Source: Caldimonas thermodepolymerans
GTDB lineage: Bacteria > Pseudomonadota > Gammaproteobacteria > Burkholderiales > Burkholderiaceae_C
Length of the DNA stretch: 64,000 bases
Direction of reading: 5' to 3'
Assembly (NCBI RefSeq): GCF_015476235.1
Contig: NZ_CP064338.1
Coordinates: 3,596,001 to 3,660,000, forward strand
The notes under the pieces are model-generated. The model was not told the DNA's origin and searched no databases. It worked only from the letters and a program-made list of their open reading frames with translations. Both the position numbers and the translations under genes were made by a program. Positions 8,208-17,629 of this stretch are shown here, piece after piece; positions within the stretch are counted from its first letter, which is position 1; each line of letters begins with the position of its first letter.

Positions 8208-9254
8208 TCAGGCGGCCTGCGCCTGCGGCGCACGCAGCTGCTGCAGCGGCTGCGCGTCCACCCAGTCGTCGACGGAGAAGTCGTGCTGCAGGATGCCCCA
8301 GCGCAGCAGGAAGTCCTTGAAGTGGCGCACGGCCTCGACCTGCTGCGGCTCGAGCGAGATGCCCAGCAGCTCGTGCACCGGGCCGTTGGAGGCACGCACC
8401 GCGTCCTCGCTGGTGCCGATCTCGTTGGCGACGAAGCGCAGCGCCTCGTCGGGATGGGTCCTGGCCCACTGGCCGGCGCGGTCGACCGCGCGCAGCAGCT
8501 CCACGACCAGGTCCGGGCGCCGCTCGGCCAGCGAGGCGTCCACGGTCAGCAGGCGCGGCGTGCCGTTGTTGATGCGGATCTTCGCGTCGGGGTGGTGGCC
8601 GAACTCGACCAGCTGCTGCGCGCCGATCAGGTTGGCGACCACGATGCCCTCGGCGCCCTTGACGAAGATCGCGTCGGCCTCGCCCTGCACCAGCGCCTGC
8701 ACCTCGCGGAAGTACGGGTGGCGGCGCGGCAGGCCGAACAGGCTGGGCTCGCCGCGGAACTGGATCACCGATTCGGTGATCGGCAGGTCCACCAGCGTCA
8801 CGTCGCCGGTGCCCAGCCCGACCAGCGACAGCCCGGACTCGGCGCCCTTGAGCGCGGTGGCGCGGTGGAAGTCGATCAGGTCGTTGACGCGGCGCGGGAT
8901 GCCGATGCGCTTGCCCCTGAGCTGCCCGGCGCTCTCCAGCCCTCGGCCCGGCAGCGTGATCAGCGCCTGGAACTCGTCGGTCCAGGTGATCGCGACCAGC
9001 CGCGTGCGCCGACCTTCGGAGCGCGCCCAGATCGGCGGGATGTTGCCGCCCTGGCGGAAGGACCATTCGAGGTGGTGGTCGAAGTGGCTCTCGCGCACCT
9101 CGCGCAGCGGCGAGTCGATGATGGACTCCACCGCGATGCCCTGGCGGGCGAAGGCCTCGGCCAGCCAGCCTTGCCGCGCCGCGATGCCGAGCGGCGACGG
9201 CACGGGGCAGCGCGTGTACCAGACCTTGTCGGGTTGGGGCAGTCGTGCGTTCAT
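8208..9254 (-). CDS. DszB-like sulfinate desulfinase candidate (SsuA/THI5 fold)
   Basis: 348 residues with no signal peptide, so cytoplasmic, unlike periplasmic binding proteins of the same fold. It resembles DszB, the 2'-hydroxybiphenyl-2-sulfinate desulfinase that releases sulfite in the final step of the 4S pathway. The N-terminal RCPVPSPL matches the DszB nucleophile region NCPVPNAL, and HF-N8-R.GG.IPP matches the DszB His60-Arg70 stretch. This gives Cys16, His57 and Arg67 with the same ten-residue His-Arg spacing as DszB. GKRIGIP and later WARTHPDEA are further shared features. It is the last gene of a leftward arm with two flavoenzymes and a binding protein. Alternative: an SsuA-like binding protein or a desulfinase for another sulfinate. 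Substrate inferred only as an organosulfinate. Confidence 0.75.
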   Translation of the reverse strand: MNARLPQPDKVWYTRCPVPSPLGIAARQGWLAEAFARQGIAVESIIDSPLREVRESHFDHHLEWSFRQGGNIPPIWARSEGRRTRLVAITWTDEFQALITLPGRGLESAGQLRGKRIGIPRRVNDLIDFHRATALKGAESGLSLVGLGTGDVTLVDLPITESVIQFRGEPSLFGLPRRHPYFREVQALVQGEADAIFVKGAEGIVVANLIGAQQLVEFGHHPDAKIRINNGTPRLLTVDASLAERRPDLVVELLRAVDRAGQWARTHPDEALRFVANEIGTSEDAVRASNGPVHELLGISLEPQQVEAVRHFKDFLLRWGILQHDFSVDDWVDAQPLQQLRAPQAQAA

Positions 9255-9304
9255 GGGATGAGGCTCCAGTCGGAAGGATCGAGCGGGGGTCGGTGGCGGG
9301 CGCC

Positions 9305-10933
9305 TCACGCGTCCGCGGCGAGCCAGACGTCGGCCAGGTTGCCGGCCGTGCCGTCGGCGCCCACGGTGTGGTTGCGCACGCGCCGGTCGGCGACGGTGAA
9401 GTTCTGCTGCGCCAGCAGCGTGATGTCGGGCAGGTCGCGCGCGATGTGGCGCTGGAACTCGACGATCAGCGCGCGGCGCTTGGCGGGATCGGGCTCGGCC
9501 GAGGCGGCTTCGAGCAGGCGGTCCACCTCGGGGTTCTGGTAGCCCGAGCCGTTGGAGAACGGCAGGCCGCGCTTGAAGTTCTTCGACCAGTACAGGCGCT
9601 GGATGCCCACCGTCGGGTCGAAGGTGTTGCTCATCACGCTGACGTGCAGGTCGAAGTCGCGCTGCGTGTAGATGCGCCGCACGTAGCTCGCGAAGTCCTG
9701 CGAGGTGATGCGCAGCTCGATGCCGATGCGCCCCAACGCCTGCTTGAGGTAGTCCGCGATGCGCTGGCCGAACTCGTTGGGGATCGGCGTGGCCTGCAGC
9801 ACCAGGCGCTTGTTCGGCCCGGCCTTGCCGAGCGGCAGGCCCGCCTCGTCGAGCAGGCGCGCCGCGGCCTTGAGGTCGAACGGCAGCACCGGCAGGTCGG
9901 GCTCGTAGAAGCGCGACAGCGAGGGGTGCACCGGCCCCGGGATCACCTGGCCCTGCCCGTACCAGGCCACCTTGAGCATGTGCGCGCGGTCGACCGCATG
10001 GGCGATGGCCTGGCGCACGCGCAGGTCCTGCAGCACCGGGTTCTCGAGGTTGAACTCGATGCGGTAGACGTTGTTGATGTACTCGTAGCCGCGCGTCTCG
10101 AACACCAGGTTGGGCCGGGCCTTGAGGCGCTCGACCTCCGACAGCGGCACCGGCGACGCAGGCGCGAGCAGCACCTCGCCGTTCTCGATCGCGGCCACGC
10201 GCGCGGCGGCATCCGGGATGAAGCGCGCGATCAGCCGGTCGATGTAGGGCTTGTCGCCGTCCCAGTAGTGCGGGTTGCGCTCGTAGAGGACGTGGCTGCC
10301 GCGCACCCATTCCTTGAAGATGAACGGGCCCGTGCCGACGGGCTTGTTGTTGTACGGGTTGGTGTCGGCCTTGCCGTCGCCGTACAGGTGCCTGGGCACG
10401 ATGGGCGACTCGGAGGCCGCCAGCGCGGTGATGAGGTACGGCACCGGCTGGCTGAGCCTGAGCACCACCGTGTGCGCATCGGGCGTGCGGATCTCGGCGA
10501 CGCGCGAGAAGGTCGCGCGCCCGCGCGGGTGGAACTCCTTGAGCAGCTGGATCGAGTGCGCGACGTCGGCCGAGGTGAAGGGCTTGCCGTCGTGCCAGCG
10601 CACGCCCTGGCGCAGCTTGAAGGTGTAGGTCAGGCCGTCGGGGCTGATGGTCCAGGCGGTGGCCAGCTGCGGCTGCGGGTTGAGCTGGAAGTCGTAGGTC
10701 AGCAGCCCTTCGACCACCTTGCCCGACACCAGCACCGAGGCGCCGGCCGAGTGCGCGATGGTGGTCAGCACCGGCGGCTCGGGGAACACCAGGTAGGTCA
10801 GCGTGCCGCCGCGGCGCGGCGTTTCCCGGGTGGCTTGCGCGAGGCCGGCCACCGGCAGCGCGGCGCCGGCCAGGCCCGCGGCGCCCCATTGCAGCAGCTC
10901 GCGGCGGGAAGAATCGAAGCGATGTTGGCCCAT
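9305..10933 (-). CDS. Dipeptide/oligopeptide-type ABC transporter solute-binding protein (family 5)
   Basis: 542 residues. A twin-arginine leader (SSRRELLQWGAAG) followed by a hydrophobic stretch predicts folded export by Tat. The mature part is a classical DppA/OppA-family SBP_bac_5 protein: GGTLTYLVFPEPPVL at the start, then TWTISPDGLTYTFKLRQGVRWHDG-type sequence, NKPVGTGPFIFKEW, and a C-terminal QNPEVDRLLEAA segment. It should capture the substrate for the permease/ATPase genes on the opposite arm (13654-17614). The start at 10933 is chosen because it sits directly before the RR motif. In this setting the ligand is more likely an organosulfur compound than a peptide; that is inference from neighbours. 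Confidence 0.88.
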   Translation of the reverse strand: MGQHRFDSSRRELLQWGAAGLAGAALPVAGLAQATRETPRRGGTLTYLVFPEPPVLTTIAHSAGASVLVSGKVVEGLLTYDFQLNPQPQLATAWTISPDGLTYTFKLRQGVRWHDGKPFTSADVAHSIQLLKEFHPRGRATFSRVAEIRTPDAHTVVLRLSQPVPYLITALAASESPIVPRHLYGDGKADTNPYNNKPVGTGPFIFKEWVRGSHVLYERNPHYWDGDKPYIDRLIARFIPDAAARVAAIENGEVLLAPASPVPLSEVERLKARPNLVFETRGYEYINNVYRIEFNLENPVLQDLRVRQAIAHAVDRAHMLKVAWYGQGQVIPGPVHPSLSRFYEPDLPVLPFDLKAAARLLDEAGLPLGKAGPNKRLVLQATPIPNEFGQRIADYLKQALGRIGIELRITSQDFASYVRRIYTQRDFDLHVSVMSNTFDPTVGIQRLYWSKNFKRGLPFSNGSGYQNPEVDRLLEAASAEPDPAKRRALIVEFQRHIARDLPDITLLAQQNFTVADRRVRNHTVGADGTAGNLADVWLAADA

Positions 10934-10980
10934 GGTGGGGTGATCTCCGTACAGGGGGGTTGCGGTCGTGCCGGCAGCGC

Positions 10981-12219
10981 TCAGGCGGCGCGCGCGGCGG
11001 TCGGGGCGTCGGCAGCGGCACGCTCCAGGGCGCGGCGGCCGGCCAGGGCACGCAGCAGGCTGTTGGACGGTGCATGGATGTGCCCGCACAGCACGTTGCG
11101 CAGGTGGCGCTCGAGCGGGTTGCGGCGCGCCAGGCCATGGTTGCCGGCCAGTTCCAGCGCCAGCCGCGTGGCCTGCACCGCGTTGTCGATCACGGTGTGC
11201 TTGACGACGCCGGCCAGCTGCGGGTCGACCGGCTCGCCGCCAGCCAGGCTCTGGTCGCAGGCGCGTGCATGGGCGCGCAGCAGCAGCGCGTTGGCAGCCA
11301 GCGCCACCTCGATCTGGCCCACCGCCTCCTGCACCGTCGGCAGCGAGGCGAGGTTGGCCCCGCCCAGCGCGGCCGGGCGGCGCTCCTGCAGGAAGCCGAG
11401 CAGCCAGTCGCGCGCGGCGCGCGCCGCGCCGTCGTAGACGGTGGCCACGAGCAGGAAGTACCACGCGTTGCCCTGCACGTCGCGCTGCAGGCCCAGCCGC
11501 GCCGGGTGCAGGCCGACGGCGTGCTCGAGCGGCACCGCCACGTCCTCGAGCACCACGTCGTGGCTCGCGGTGGCGCGCATGCCGAGCTGGTTCCAGGTCG
11601 GCACCACGCGCACGCCGGGCGCGTCGCGCGGCACGAGGAAGCTGCCCAGGCGCGGTTCGTCCTCGTCGGTGACCGCCAGCACCAGGATGTAGTCCAGCAG
11701 CGGCACGCCGGTGACGTACAGCTTGTGCCCGGACAGCCGCCACTGCCCGCCGGCGCGCCGCGCGACGGTCTTCGGCAGGCCGCCGTTGGACGGCGAGCCG
11801 AGCTCGGGCTCGACCTGCGCCGAGTTGATCAGGCCACGGCCCTGCACCGCCTCGCGCGCGACGCGCTCGGCCAGCGCGCGCGGCCAGTCGCCGTGCTCGC
11901 CGCGCGCCAGCGAGCGCGCGATCGCGGCGTGCTGGCCGAGCTGCATCGACAGGATCAGCGCGACGGACGGGTCGCCCTGCGCGATCGCGCCCACCACCGC
12001 CTGCGCGGCTTCCAGCCCCAGGCCCCAGCCGCCCAGCGCCTGCGGCACGGTCAGGGTGAGCAGCCCGGCGCGGCGCAGCGCCTCGAACTGCGGTGCGGGC
12101 GCCTCGCCGCTGGCGTCGTGCCGTTCGGCCAGCGCGGCGAAGTCCTGCGCGAGCTGCTGCGCGCGATGCACCAGCTCGGTCTGCGCGAGCTGGGACGGAG
12201 CGACATCGGCCTGGCTCAT
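10981..12219 (-). CDS. Acyl-CoA-dehydrogenase-fold flavoenzyme, probable sulfur-compound monooxygenase component
   Basis: 412 residues with the full acyl-CoA dehydrogenase architecture: helical N-terminal domain (LRRAGLLTLTVPQALGG), beta domain (WRLSGHKLYVTGVPLLDY; WNQLGMRATASHDVVLEDV) and C-terminal helical domain with a GNHGLARRNPLERHLRN segment. DszC and SfnB, which use FMNH2 to oxygenate sulfur or sulfones rather than dehydrogenate CoA esters, share this fold. Clustering with an LLM monooxygenase and a DszB-like protein favours such a role. It lies 13 bp downstream of the monooxygenase gene in the same operon. A true acyl-CoA dehydrogenase is the alternative, but no CoA-metabolism genes are near. 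Confidence 0.8.
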   Translation of the reverse strand: MSQADVAPSQLAQTELVHRAQQLAQDFAALAERHDASGEAPAPQFEALRRAGLLTLTVPQALGGWGLGLEAAQAVVGAIAQGDPSVALILSMQLGQHAAIARSLARGEHGDWPRALAERVAREAVQGRGLINSAQVEPELGSPSNGGLPKTVARRAGGQWRLSGHKLYVTGVPLLDYILVLAVTDEDEPRLGSFLVPRDAPGVRVVPTWNQLGMRATASHDVVLEDVAVPLEHAVGLHPARLGLQRDVQGNAWYFLLVATVYDGAARAARDWLLGFLQERRPAALGGANLASLPTVQEAVGQIEVALAANALLLRAHARACDQSLAGGEPVDPQLAGVVKHTVIDNAVQATRLALELAGNHGLARRNPLERHLRNVLCGHIHAPSNSLLRALAGRRALERAAADAPTAARAA

Positions 12220-12232
12220 GGGATGCTCCGCC

Positions 12233-13417
12233 TCACAGCCGCAGGCCGGCCTGCTTCATCAGCGGCAGGATGCGGTCGCCGAAGAATTCCAGGTCGGGCT
12301 TGAAGTCGAAGAAGCTCAGCTGCAGGCCGTCGACGCCGGCACGCTTGAGCTGGATGAACTGCTCGACCACCTGCTCGGGCGTGCCGACCACCTCGATGTT
12401 GCCGCCGACGGCACGGCGTGCCGGCGCGTCCTTGCCCTCGCGGCCCTTCCACGCGTGCGCGTCGCTGTCGAAGCTGTGGAAGCCGCGCGGCGTGCGGTTG
12501 TCCGCATGCGCGACGATGGCGTCGTAGTACTGGCGCGTCTCCTTCTCGGTCTCGCGGCTGATCACCATCGGGTTGAGCAGCGTGCGCACCTCGCGGCCGA
12601 TGTCGCGCGCGGCGCGCTTGACGCGCGCGGTGTGCGGCGGGAGCGCCTCGATCGCGCCCTGGAAGTCCGAGCGGCCCGGGCTGGTGATGAACACCAGGTC
12701 GGAGTAGCGCGCGGCGAACGAGATGCCCGCATCCGAGCCGGTCGCATTGACCAGCAGCGGACGGCCGTAGCGCGGCTTGGGCGTCACGAAGCCGCCGTGC
12801 ATCTTCCACGACGAGATGCCCTCGAACGAGTAGTTGTCGTCCGCGGTCCACAGCTTCTGCACCACCTCGATGAACTCGGAGGCGAGCGTGTAGCGGTGGT
12901 CGTGCTCGATGCGCGGCCAGCCGAACATCTCGTGCTCGACCGCGCGGTGGCCGGTGACGATGTTGATGCCCCAGCGCCCGCCGCAGATGTGGTCCAGCGT
13001 CGCGCCCCACTTGGCCAGGTGCAGCGGGTGCAGCGGCCCGTAGAGCACGTGGATCGTCGAGATCAGGTGGATGCGCGAGGTGATCGCGGTCAGCGACGCG
13101 GTGGTCATGAACGAGTCCAGCGCGTTGCCGTCGAACACGCCGCCATAGCCGCCCTTGGGCAGCCACTGCGACAGCGCGAACACCAGGTTGAAGCCGAGCG
13201 ACTCGGCCTTGAGCACGAGGTCGCGGTTGTACTCGAAGCGCCAGTCTGTCGTGCGCGGCAGCGTGGAGGCACTCCAGCCGCCGGCCTGGATGGGCAGGAA
13301 CAGGCCGAGCAGGAGCGGCTCCTTCAGGGCCTGCGCGTAGGGACTGTCGGGGAACTCGGCAGGGGACGGGAACCGGTCGACGCCGACCAGTTCGCCGGGG
13401 CGATGGGTGAGGATCAT
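12233..13417 (-). CDS. LLM-class FMN-dependent monooxygenase (SfnG/DszA-like)
   Basis: 394 residues of the bacterial-luciferase-like TIM-barrel family. The pattern TDWRFEYNRDLVLKAESLGF, DHICGGRWGINIVTG, EHDHRYTLASEF, then TPKPRYGRP and a C-terminal GTPEQVVEQFIQLKRAGVDG closely follows the dimethylsulfone monooxygenase SfnG and related DszA/SsuD enzymes. These take reduced FMN from a separate reductase and cleave C-S bonds, yielding a sulfinate or aldehyde plus sulfite. It is the first gene of the leftward arm, transcribed from the 236-bp divergent region. No flavin reductase is encoded nearby. Substrate (sulfone versus sulfonate) cannot be fixed from sequence. Confidence 0.87.
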   Translation of the reverse strand: MILTHRPGELVGVDRFPSPAEFPDSPYAQALKEPLLLGLFLPIQAGGWSASTLPRTTDWRFEYNRDLVLKAESLGFNLVFALSQWLPKGGYGGVFDGNALDSFMTTASLTAITSRIHLISTIHVLYGPLHPLHLAKWGATLDHICGGRWGINIVTGHRAVEHEMFGWPRIEHDHRYTLASEFIEVVQKLWTADDNYSFEGISSWKMHGGFVTPKPRYGRPLLVNATGSDAGISFAARYSDLVFITSPGRSDFQGAIEALPPHTARVKRAARDIGREVRTLLNPMVISRETEKETRQYYDAIVAHADNRTPRGFHSFDSDAHAWKGREGKDAPARRAVGGNIEVVGTPEQVVEQFIQLKRAGVDGLQLSFFDFKPDLEFFGDRILPLMKQAGLRL

Positions 13418-13518
13418 GGCTGGGTGGGCAGGACGACGCTGCTTGCAATGACGATTCGGAAGCCCGCAACGGTACCCATCAACCGCCCCATCCCGAAGCC
13501 CGAAATCCGCATATCGAC

Positions 13519-13535
13519 ATGAGGCCGGGCCTCAT
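13519..13535. promoter_or_regulatory. Inverted repeat in the divergent sulfur-cluster promoter
   Basis: ATGAGGC-CGG-GCCTCAT is a perfect 7+3+7 palindrome about 100 bp upstream of the leftward monooxygenase gene. It is a plausible operator for a dimeric regulator. The octamer GCATATCG lies just before it (13509-13516). Confidence 0.45.
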
Positions 13536-13543
13536 ACGCAAAT

Positions 13544-13554
13544 GCGAAATTCGC
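13544..13554. promoter_or_regulatory. Second short palindrome, GCGAA-A-TTCGC
   Basis: A perfect 5+1+5 palindrome nine bases beyond the previous one, in the same 236-bp divergent region. Short enough to be chance; listed because three palindromes cluster here. Confidence 0.3.
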
Positions 13555-13574
13555 GCTTGGAAAACGCCGCCCCG

Positions 13575-13608
13575 CGATGAACCATAGGCGCCCTTGTGTC
13601 GTTCATCG
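13575..13608. promoter_or_regulatory. Third inverted repeat, CGATGAAC-N18-GTTCATCG
   Basis: Perfect 8-bp arms (13575-13582 and 13601-13608) separated by 18 bp, ending 46 bp before the permease start at 13654. The centre-to-centre spacing suits two helical turns and a dimeric or tetrameric regulator such as a LysR protein. Confidence 0.4.
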
Positions 13609-13653
13609 GGCCGCCCCGCCGCATCGCCGGCAACGCGGCGGCTGCGTCGTCTC

Positions 13654-14643
13654 ATGCGTTCTCTGCACCGGGTTGCTTCCGTCCTTCGCCGCACGCTGCT
13701 GCTGGCGCTGCCCACCATGCTCGGCGTGGTGGTGCTCAGCTTCCTGCTGCTGCAGCTCGCGCCCGGCGACGCGGCCGACGTGCTGGCCGGCGAATCGGGC
13801 GCAGCCACCGAGGAGACGGTGGCTGCGCTGCGCGAGCGCTTTGGCCTGAATGCACCATTGCTGGTGCAACTCAAGCAGTACCTGTTGAATCTTGCGCAGT
13901 TCAGCCTCGGCGATTCGCCGCGCTACGGCATGCCGGTGGCCGACCTGATCGCGCAGCGCCTGCCCGGCACGCTGCTGCTGATGGGCGTGGCGCTGGCCAT
14001 CGCGCTGTCGCTCGGCCTGCTGCTCGGCGCGGTGATGGCCACGTACGTGGGCCGCTGGCCGGACCGCGTGCTGTCGGTGCTGGCGCTGGTGTTCTATTCG
14101 GTGCCGAGCTTCTGGATCGGGCTGATGCTGATCGTGTGCTTCTCGATCCAGCTCGGCTGGCTGCCCAGCGGCGGCGCAGAGACCATCGGCGCCGGCCTCG
14201 CGGGCTGGGACGCGGTGGTCGACCGCGTGCGCCACATGGTGCTGCCGGCGCTGTCGCTGGCGCTGTTCTTCGTCGCGATCTATGCGCGCCTGACGCGCGC
14301 GGCGATGCTGGAGGTGCGCTCGCAGGACTTCGTGCGCACCGCCGCGGCCAAGGGCCTCGCGCCGTGGCGCATCACCGTGCACCACGTGCTGCGCAACGCC
14401 CTGCTGCCGGTCACGACCATGGCCGGCGTGCACCTGGCCAACATCCTCGGCGGCGCGGTGGTGGTCGAGACGGTCTACAGCTGGCCCGGCCTCGGGCGCC
14501 TGGCCTTCGAGGCCGTGATGGGCCGCGACTTCAACGTGCTGCTGGGCGTGCTGGTGCTGTCCTCGCTGCTGGTCATCGTGGCCAACATGCTGGTGGACCT
14601 GCTGCATGCCTGGCTGGACCCGCGCATCGACGCCGCGCATTGA
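13654..14643 (+). CDS. ABC transporter permease, DppB-like
   Basis: 329 residues with six predicted membrane helices and the DppB/OppB signature: GVVVLSFLLLQLAPGD near the N-terminus, a large first periplasmic loop (GLNAPLLVQLKQYL; FSLGDSPRYG) and the EAA loop AAKGLAPWRITVHHVLRNALLPV that contacts the ATPases. It forms the transmembrane channel with the next gene product. It opens the rightward arm, divergent from the monooxygenase operon that contains the matching binding protein. ATG 13654 is preferred; an in-frame TTG at 13594 is possible but would add a basic, atypical leader. Confidence 0.9.
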   Translation: MRSLHRVASVLRRTLLLALPTMLGVVVLSFLLLQLAPGDAADVLAGESGAATEETVAALRERFGLNAPLLVQLKQYLLNLAQFSLGDSPRYGMPVADLIAQRLPGTLLLMGVALAIALSLGLLLGAVMATYVGRWPDRVLSVLALVFYSVPSFWIGLMLIVCFSIQLGWLPSGGAETIGAGLAGWDAVVDRVRHMVLPALSLALFFVAIYARLTRAAMLEVRSQDFVRTAAAKGLAPWRITVHHVLRNALLPVTTMAGVHLANILGGAVVVETVYSWPGLGRLAFEAVMGRDFNVLLGVLVLSSLLVIVANMLVDLLHAWLDPRIDAAH

Positions 14644-14659
14644 CTCCCTGCCACCGACC

Positions 14660-15652
14660 ATGAGCTCCACCCCCACCGCAATCCGCGTCGCCGGCGCCGC
14701 TGCACGGGCGCCGGATGCCCCCGCCGTGCCGGCCGAGGCCGCGCCCGCCTGGCCCAACGTGCACGCGCCCGATGCGGCGCGCGCCCGCACCGACGAGGTC
14801 GCGCAGCCGACCAACGCGCGCCGGGCGCTGCGCGCGCTGCTGCGCAACCCCACCGCGATGGCCGGGCTGGTGATCCTCGCGCTGATGGCGCTGCCGGCGC
14901 TGGCCGCGCCCTGGCTCTACCCCGAGGACCCGCTCAGCATGGTAGACGCGCCCTTCATCCGCCCGTTCACGCAGCCCGGGTACCTCCTCGGCACCGACTC
15001 GATGGGCCGCGACGTCGCCGCCGGCATCGCGCACGGCGCGCGCGTGTCGCTGCTGGTGGGCATCAGCGCGACGCTGGTCGGCCTGGGGCTGGGCATCGCG
15101 GTCGGCGCGCCGGCCGGCTACTTCGGCGGCTGGGTCGACGAGGCGCTGCAGCGGCTGGTGATCCTGTTCCAGGCGATCCCCAACTTCATCCTGCTGATCG
15201 TGATCGTCGCGATCGCGCAGCCCTCGCTGCCGGTCATCACGCTGGCGATCGGGCTGGTCACCTGGCCGACCGTCGCGCGCCTGGTGCGCACCGAGTTCCG
15301 CGCGCTGCGCCACAAGGAGTTCGTGCTCGCGGCGCGCAGCCTGGGCTACGGGCACCTGCGCATCATCCTGCGCGAGATCCTGCCCAATGCGCTGCCGCCG
15401 CTGATCGTCTCGGCCTCGGTGATGGTGGCCACCGCGATCCTGATGGAATCGGGCCTGGCCTTCATGGGCATGGGCGACCCCAACGTGGTCAGCTGGGGCA
15501 GCATGATCGGCGCGGGGCGCGAGCAGCTGCGCACCGCGGCCTACCTGACGATGGCGCCGGGCCTGGCGATCGTGTTCACGGTGCTGGCGCTGAACCTGCT
15601 CGGCGACGGGCTCAATGACGCGCTCAACCCGCGTCTGTCGCGGGAGCGCTGA
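14660..15652 (+). CDS. ABC transporter permease, DppC-like
   Basis: 330 residues. An unusually long, Ala/Pro-rich cytoplasmic leader of about 60 residues precedes the first helix (RNPTAMAGLVILALMAL). The DppC hallmarks follow: PFTQPGYLLGTDSMGRDV, GAPAGYFGGWVDE and the EAA loop RSLGYGHLRIILREILPNALPP, with five to six membrane helices. It pairs with the DppB-like protein. The start at 14660 lies 17 bp after the preceding stop; an upstream in-frame ATG at 14606 lies inside the previous gene and is less likely. Substrate inferred from neighbours as an organosulfur compound. Confidence 0.9.
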   Translation: MSSTPTAIRVAGAAARAPDAPAVPAEAAPAWPNVHAPDAARARTDEVAQPTNARRALRALLRNPTAMAGLVILALMALPALAAPWLYPEDPLSMVDAPFIRPFTQPGYLLGTDSMGRDVAAGIAHGARVSLLVGISATLVGLGLGIAVGAPAGYFGGWVDEALQRLVILFQAIPNFILLIVIVAIAQPSLPVITLAIGLVTWPTVARLVRTEFRALRHKEFVLAARSLGYGHLRIILREILPNALPPLIVSASVMVATAILMESGLAFMGMGDPNVVSWGSMIGAGREQLRTAAYLTMAPGLAIVFTVLALNLLGDGLNDALNPRLSRER

Positions 15653-15656
15653 CGCC

Positions 15657-16663
<1,007 letters not shown>

Positions 16664-16667
<4 letters not shown>

Positions 16668-17614
16668 CCGCCCCGCTGCTTGCCGCCACCGACGTCCAGG
16701 TCCACTTCAAGCTGCCGCAGGGCACGCTGCGCGCGGTCGACGGCGTGTCGCTCACGCTCGCGCGCGGCGAGACCGTCGGGCTGGTCGGCGAATCCGGCTG
16801 CGGCAAGTCCACGCTGGGCCGCGCACTGCTGCGCCTGGAACCGCTCACCGGCGGGCGCGTGACGGTCGACGGCGAGGACATCTCGCGCCTGGGCCACCGC
16901 GCGCTGCACCCGTACCGGCGCCGCCTGCAGATGGTGTTCCAGGATCCGTTCGCCTCGCTCAACCCGCGCCAGACCATCGGCGACATCCTCGAGACGCCGC
17001 TGAAGGTGCACGGCCTGCGCGACGCGCGCCAGCGCCGCGAGCGCGTCGCGCAGCTGGTCGACCGCGTGGGCCTGCCGCGCAGCGCGCTGGGGCGCTACCC
17101 GCACGAGTTCTCCGGCGGGCAGCGCCAGCGCATCGGCATCGCGCGCGCGCTGGTGCTGCAGCCGGACGTGATCGTCTGCGACGAGCCGGTGTCGGCGCTG
17201 GACCTGTCGATCCAGGCGCAGATCCTCAACCTGCTGGCCGCGACCAAGGCCGAGTTGGGGCTGTCGTACCTGTTCATCTCGCACGACCTGTCGGTGGTGC
17301 AGTACTTCGCCGACCGCGTCATCGTGATGTACCTCGGGCGCGTCGTCGAGAGCGCCGACAGCCGCCGGATCTGGGCCCGGCCGCGCCACCCGTACACGCA
17401 GGCGCTGCTCGCCGCGGTGCCCGGCGCCCACCGGGGCCGCGAGGCCGCGCCGCTGCCGGGCGAGCTGCCCAGCCCGCTGGCGCCGCCCCCGGGATGCCGC
17501 TTCCACCCCCGCTGCCCGCGGGCCACGGCCCTGTGCCGCCAGCAGGAGCCGGTCCTGCAATCCGTTTCAGCAACCTCGGGCGACCACGCCGTCGCCTGCC
17601 ATCACCCCGACTGA
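16664..17614 (+). CDS. ABC transporter ATP-binding protein, DppF-like
   Basis: 316 residues, second ATPase of the importer. Walker [11 protein letters not shown]-loop [13 protein letters not shown], signature [15 protein letters not shown] and Walker [13 protein letters not shown] are followed by the switch His in ISHD. The C-terminal oligopeptide-type extension [11 protein letters not shown] contains the conserved cysteines. It completes a five-component family-5 importer whose binding protein is encoded on the opposite arm (9305-10933). The start overlaps the preceding stop by four bases. Confidence 0.92.
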
Positions 17615-17629
17615 GGGGCCACGACCACC

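Noticed and set aside
9305-11743. A longer protein fusing sequence upstream to the family-5 binding protein
   Set aside because: The upstream codons overlap the acyl-CoA-dehydrogenase-fold gene in another frame, and the Tat leader begins at 10933.
10981-12219. Assignment as an ordinary acyl-CoA dehydrogenase of fatty acid oxidation
   Set aside because: Not excluded by sequence alone, but no acyl-CoA ligase, hydratase or thiolase is nearby and it is cotranscribed with an SfnG/DszA-like monooxygenase and a DszB-like protein.
13418-13653. A sigma-54 promoter in the sulfur divergent region, expected if SfnR controls it
   Set aside because: Candidate TGG...TTGC pairs were checked on both strands; none has the required ten bases between GG and GC.
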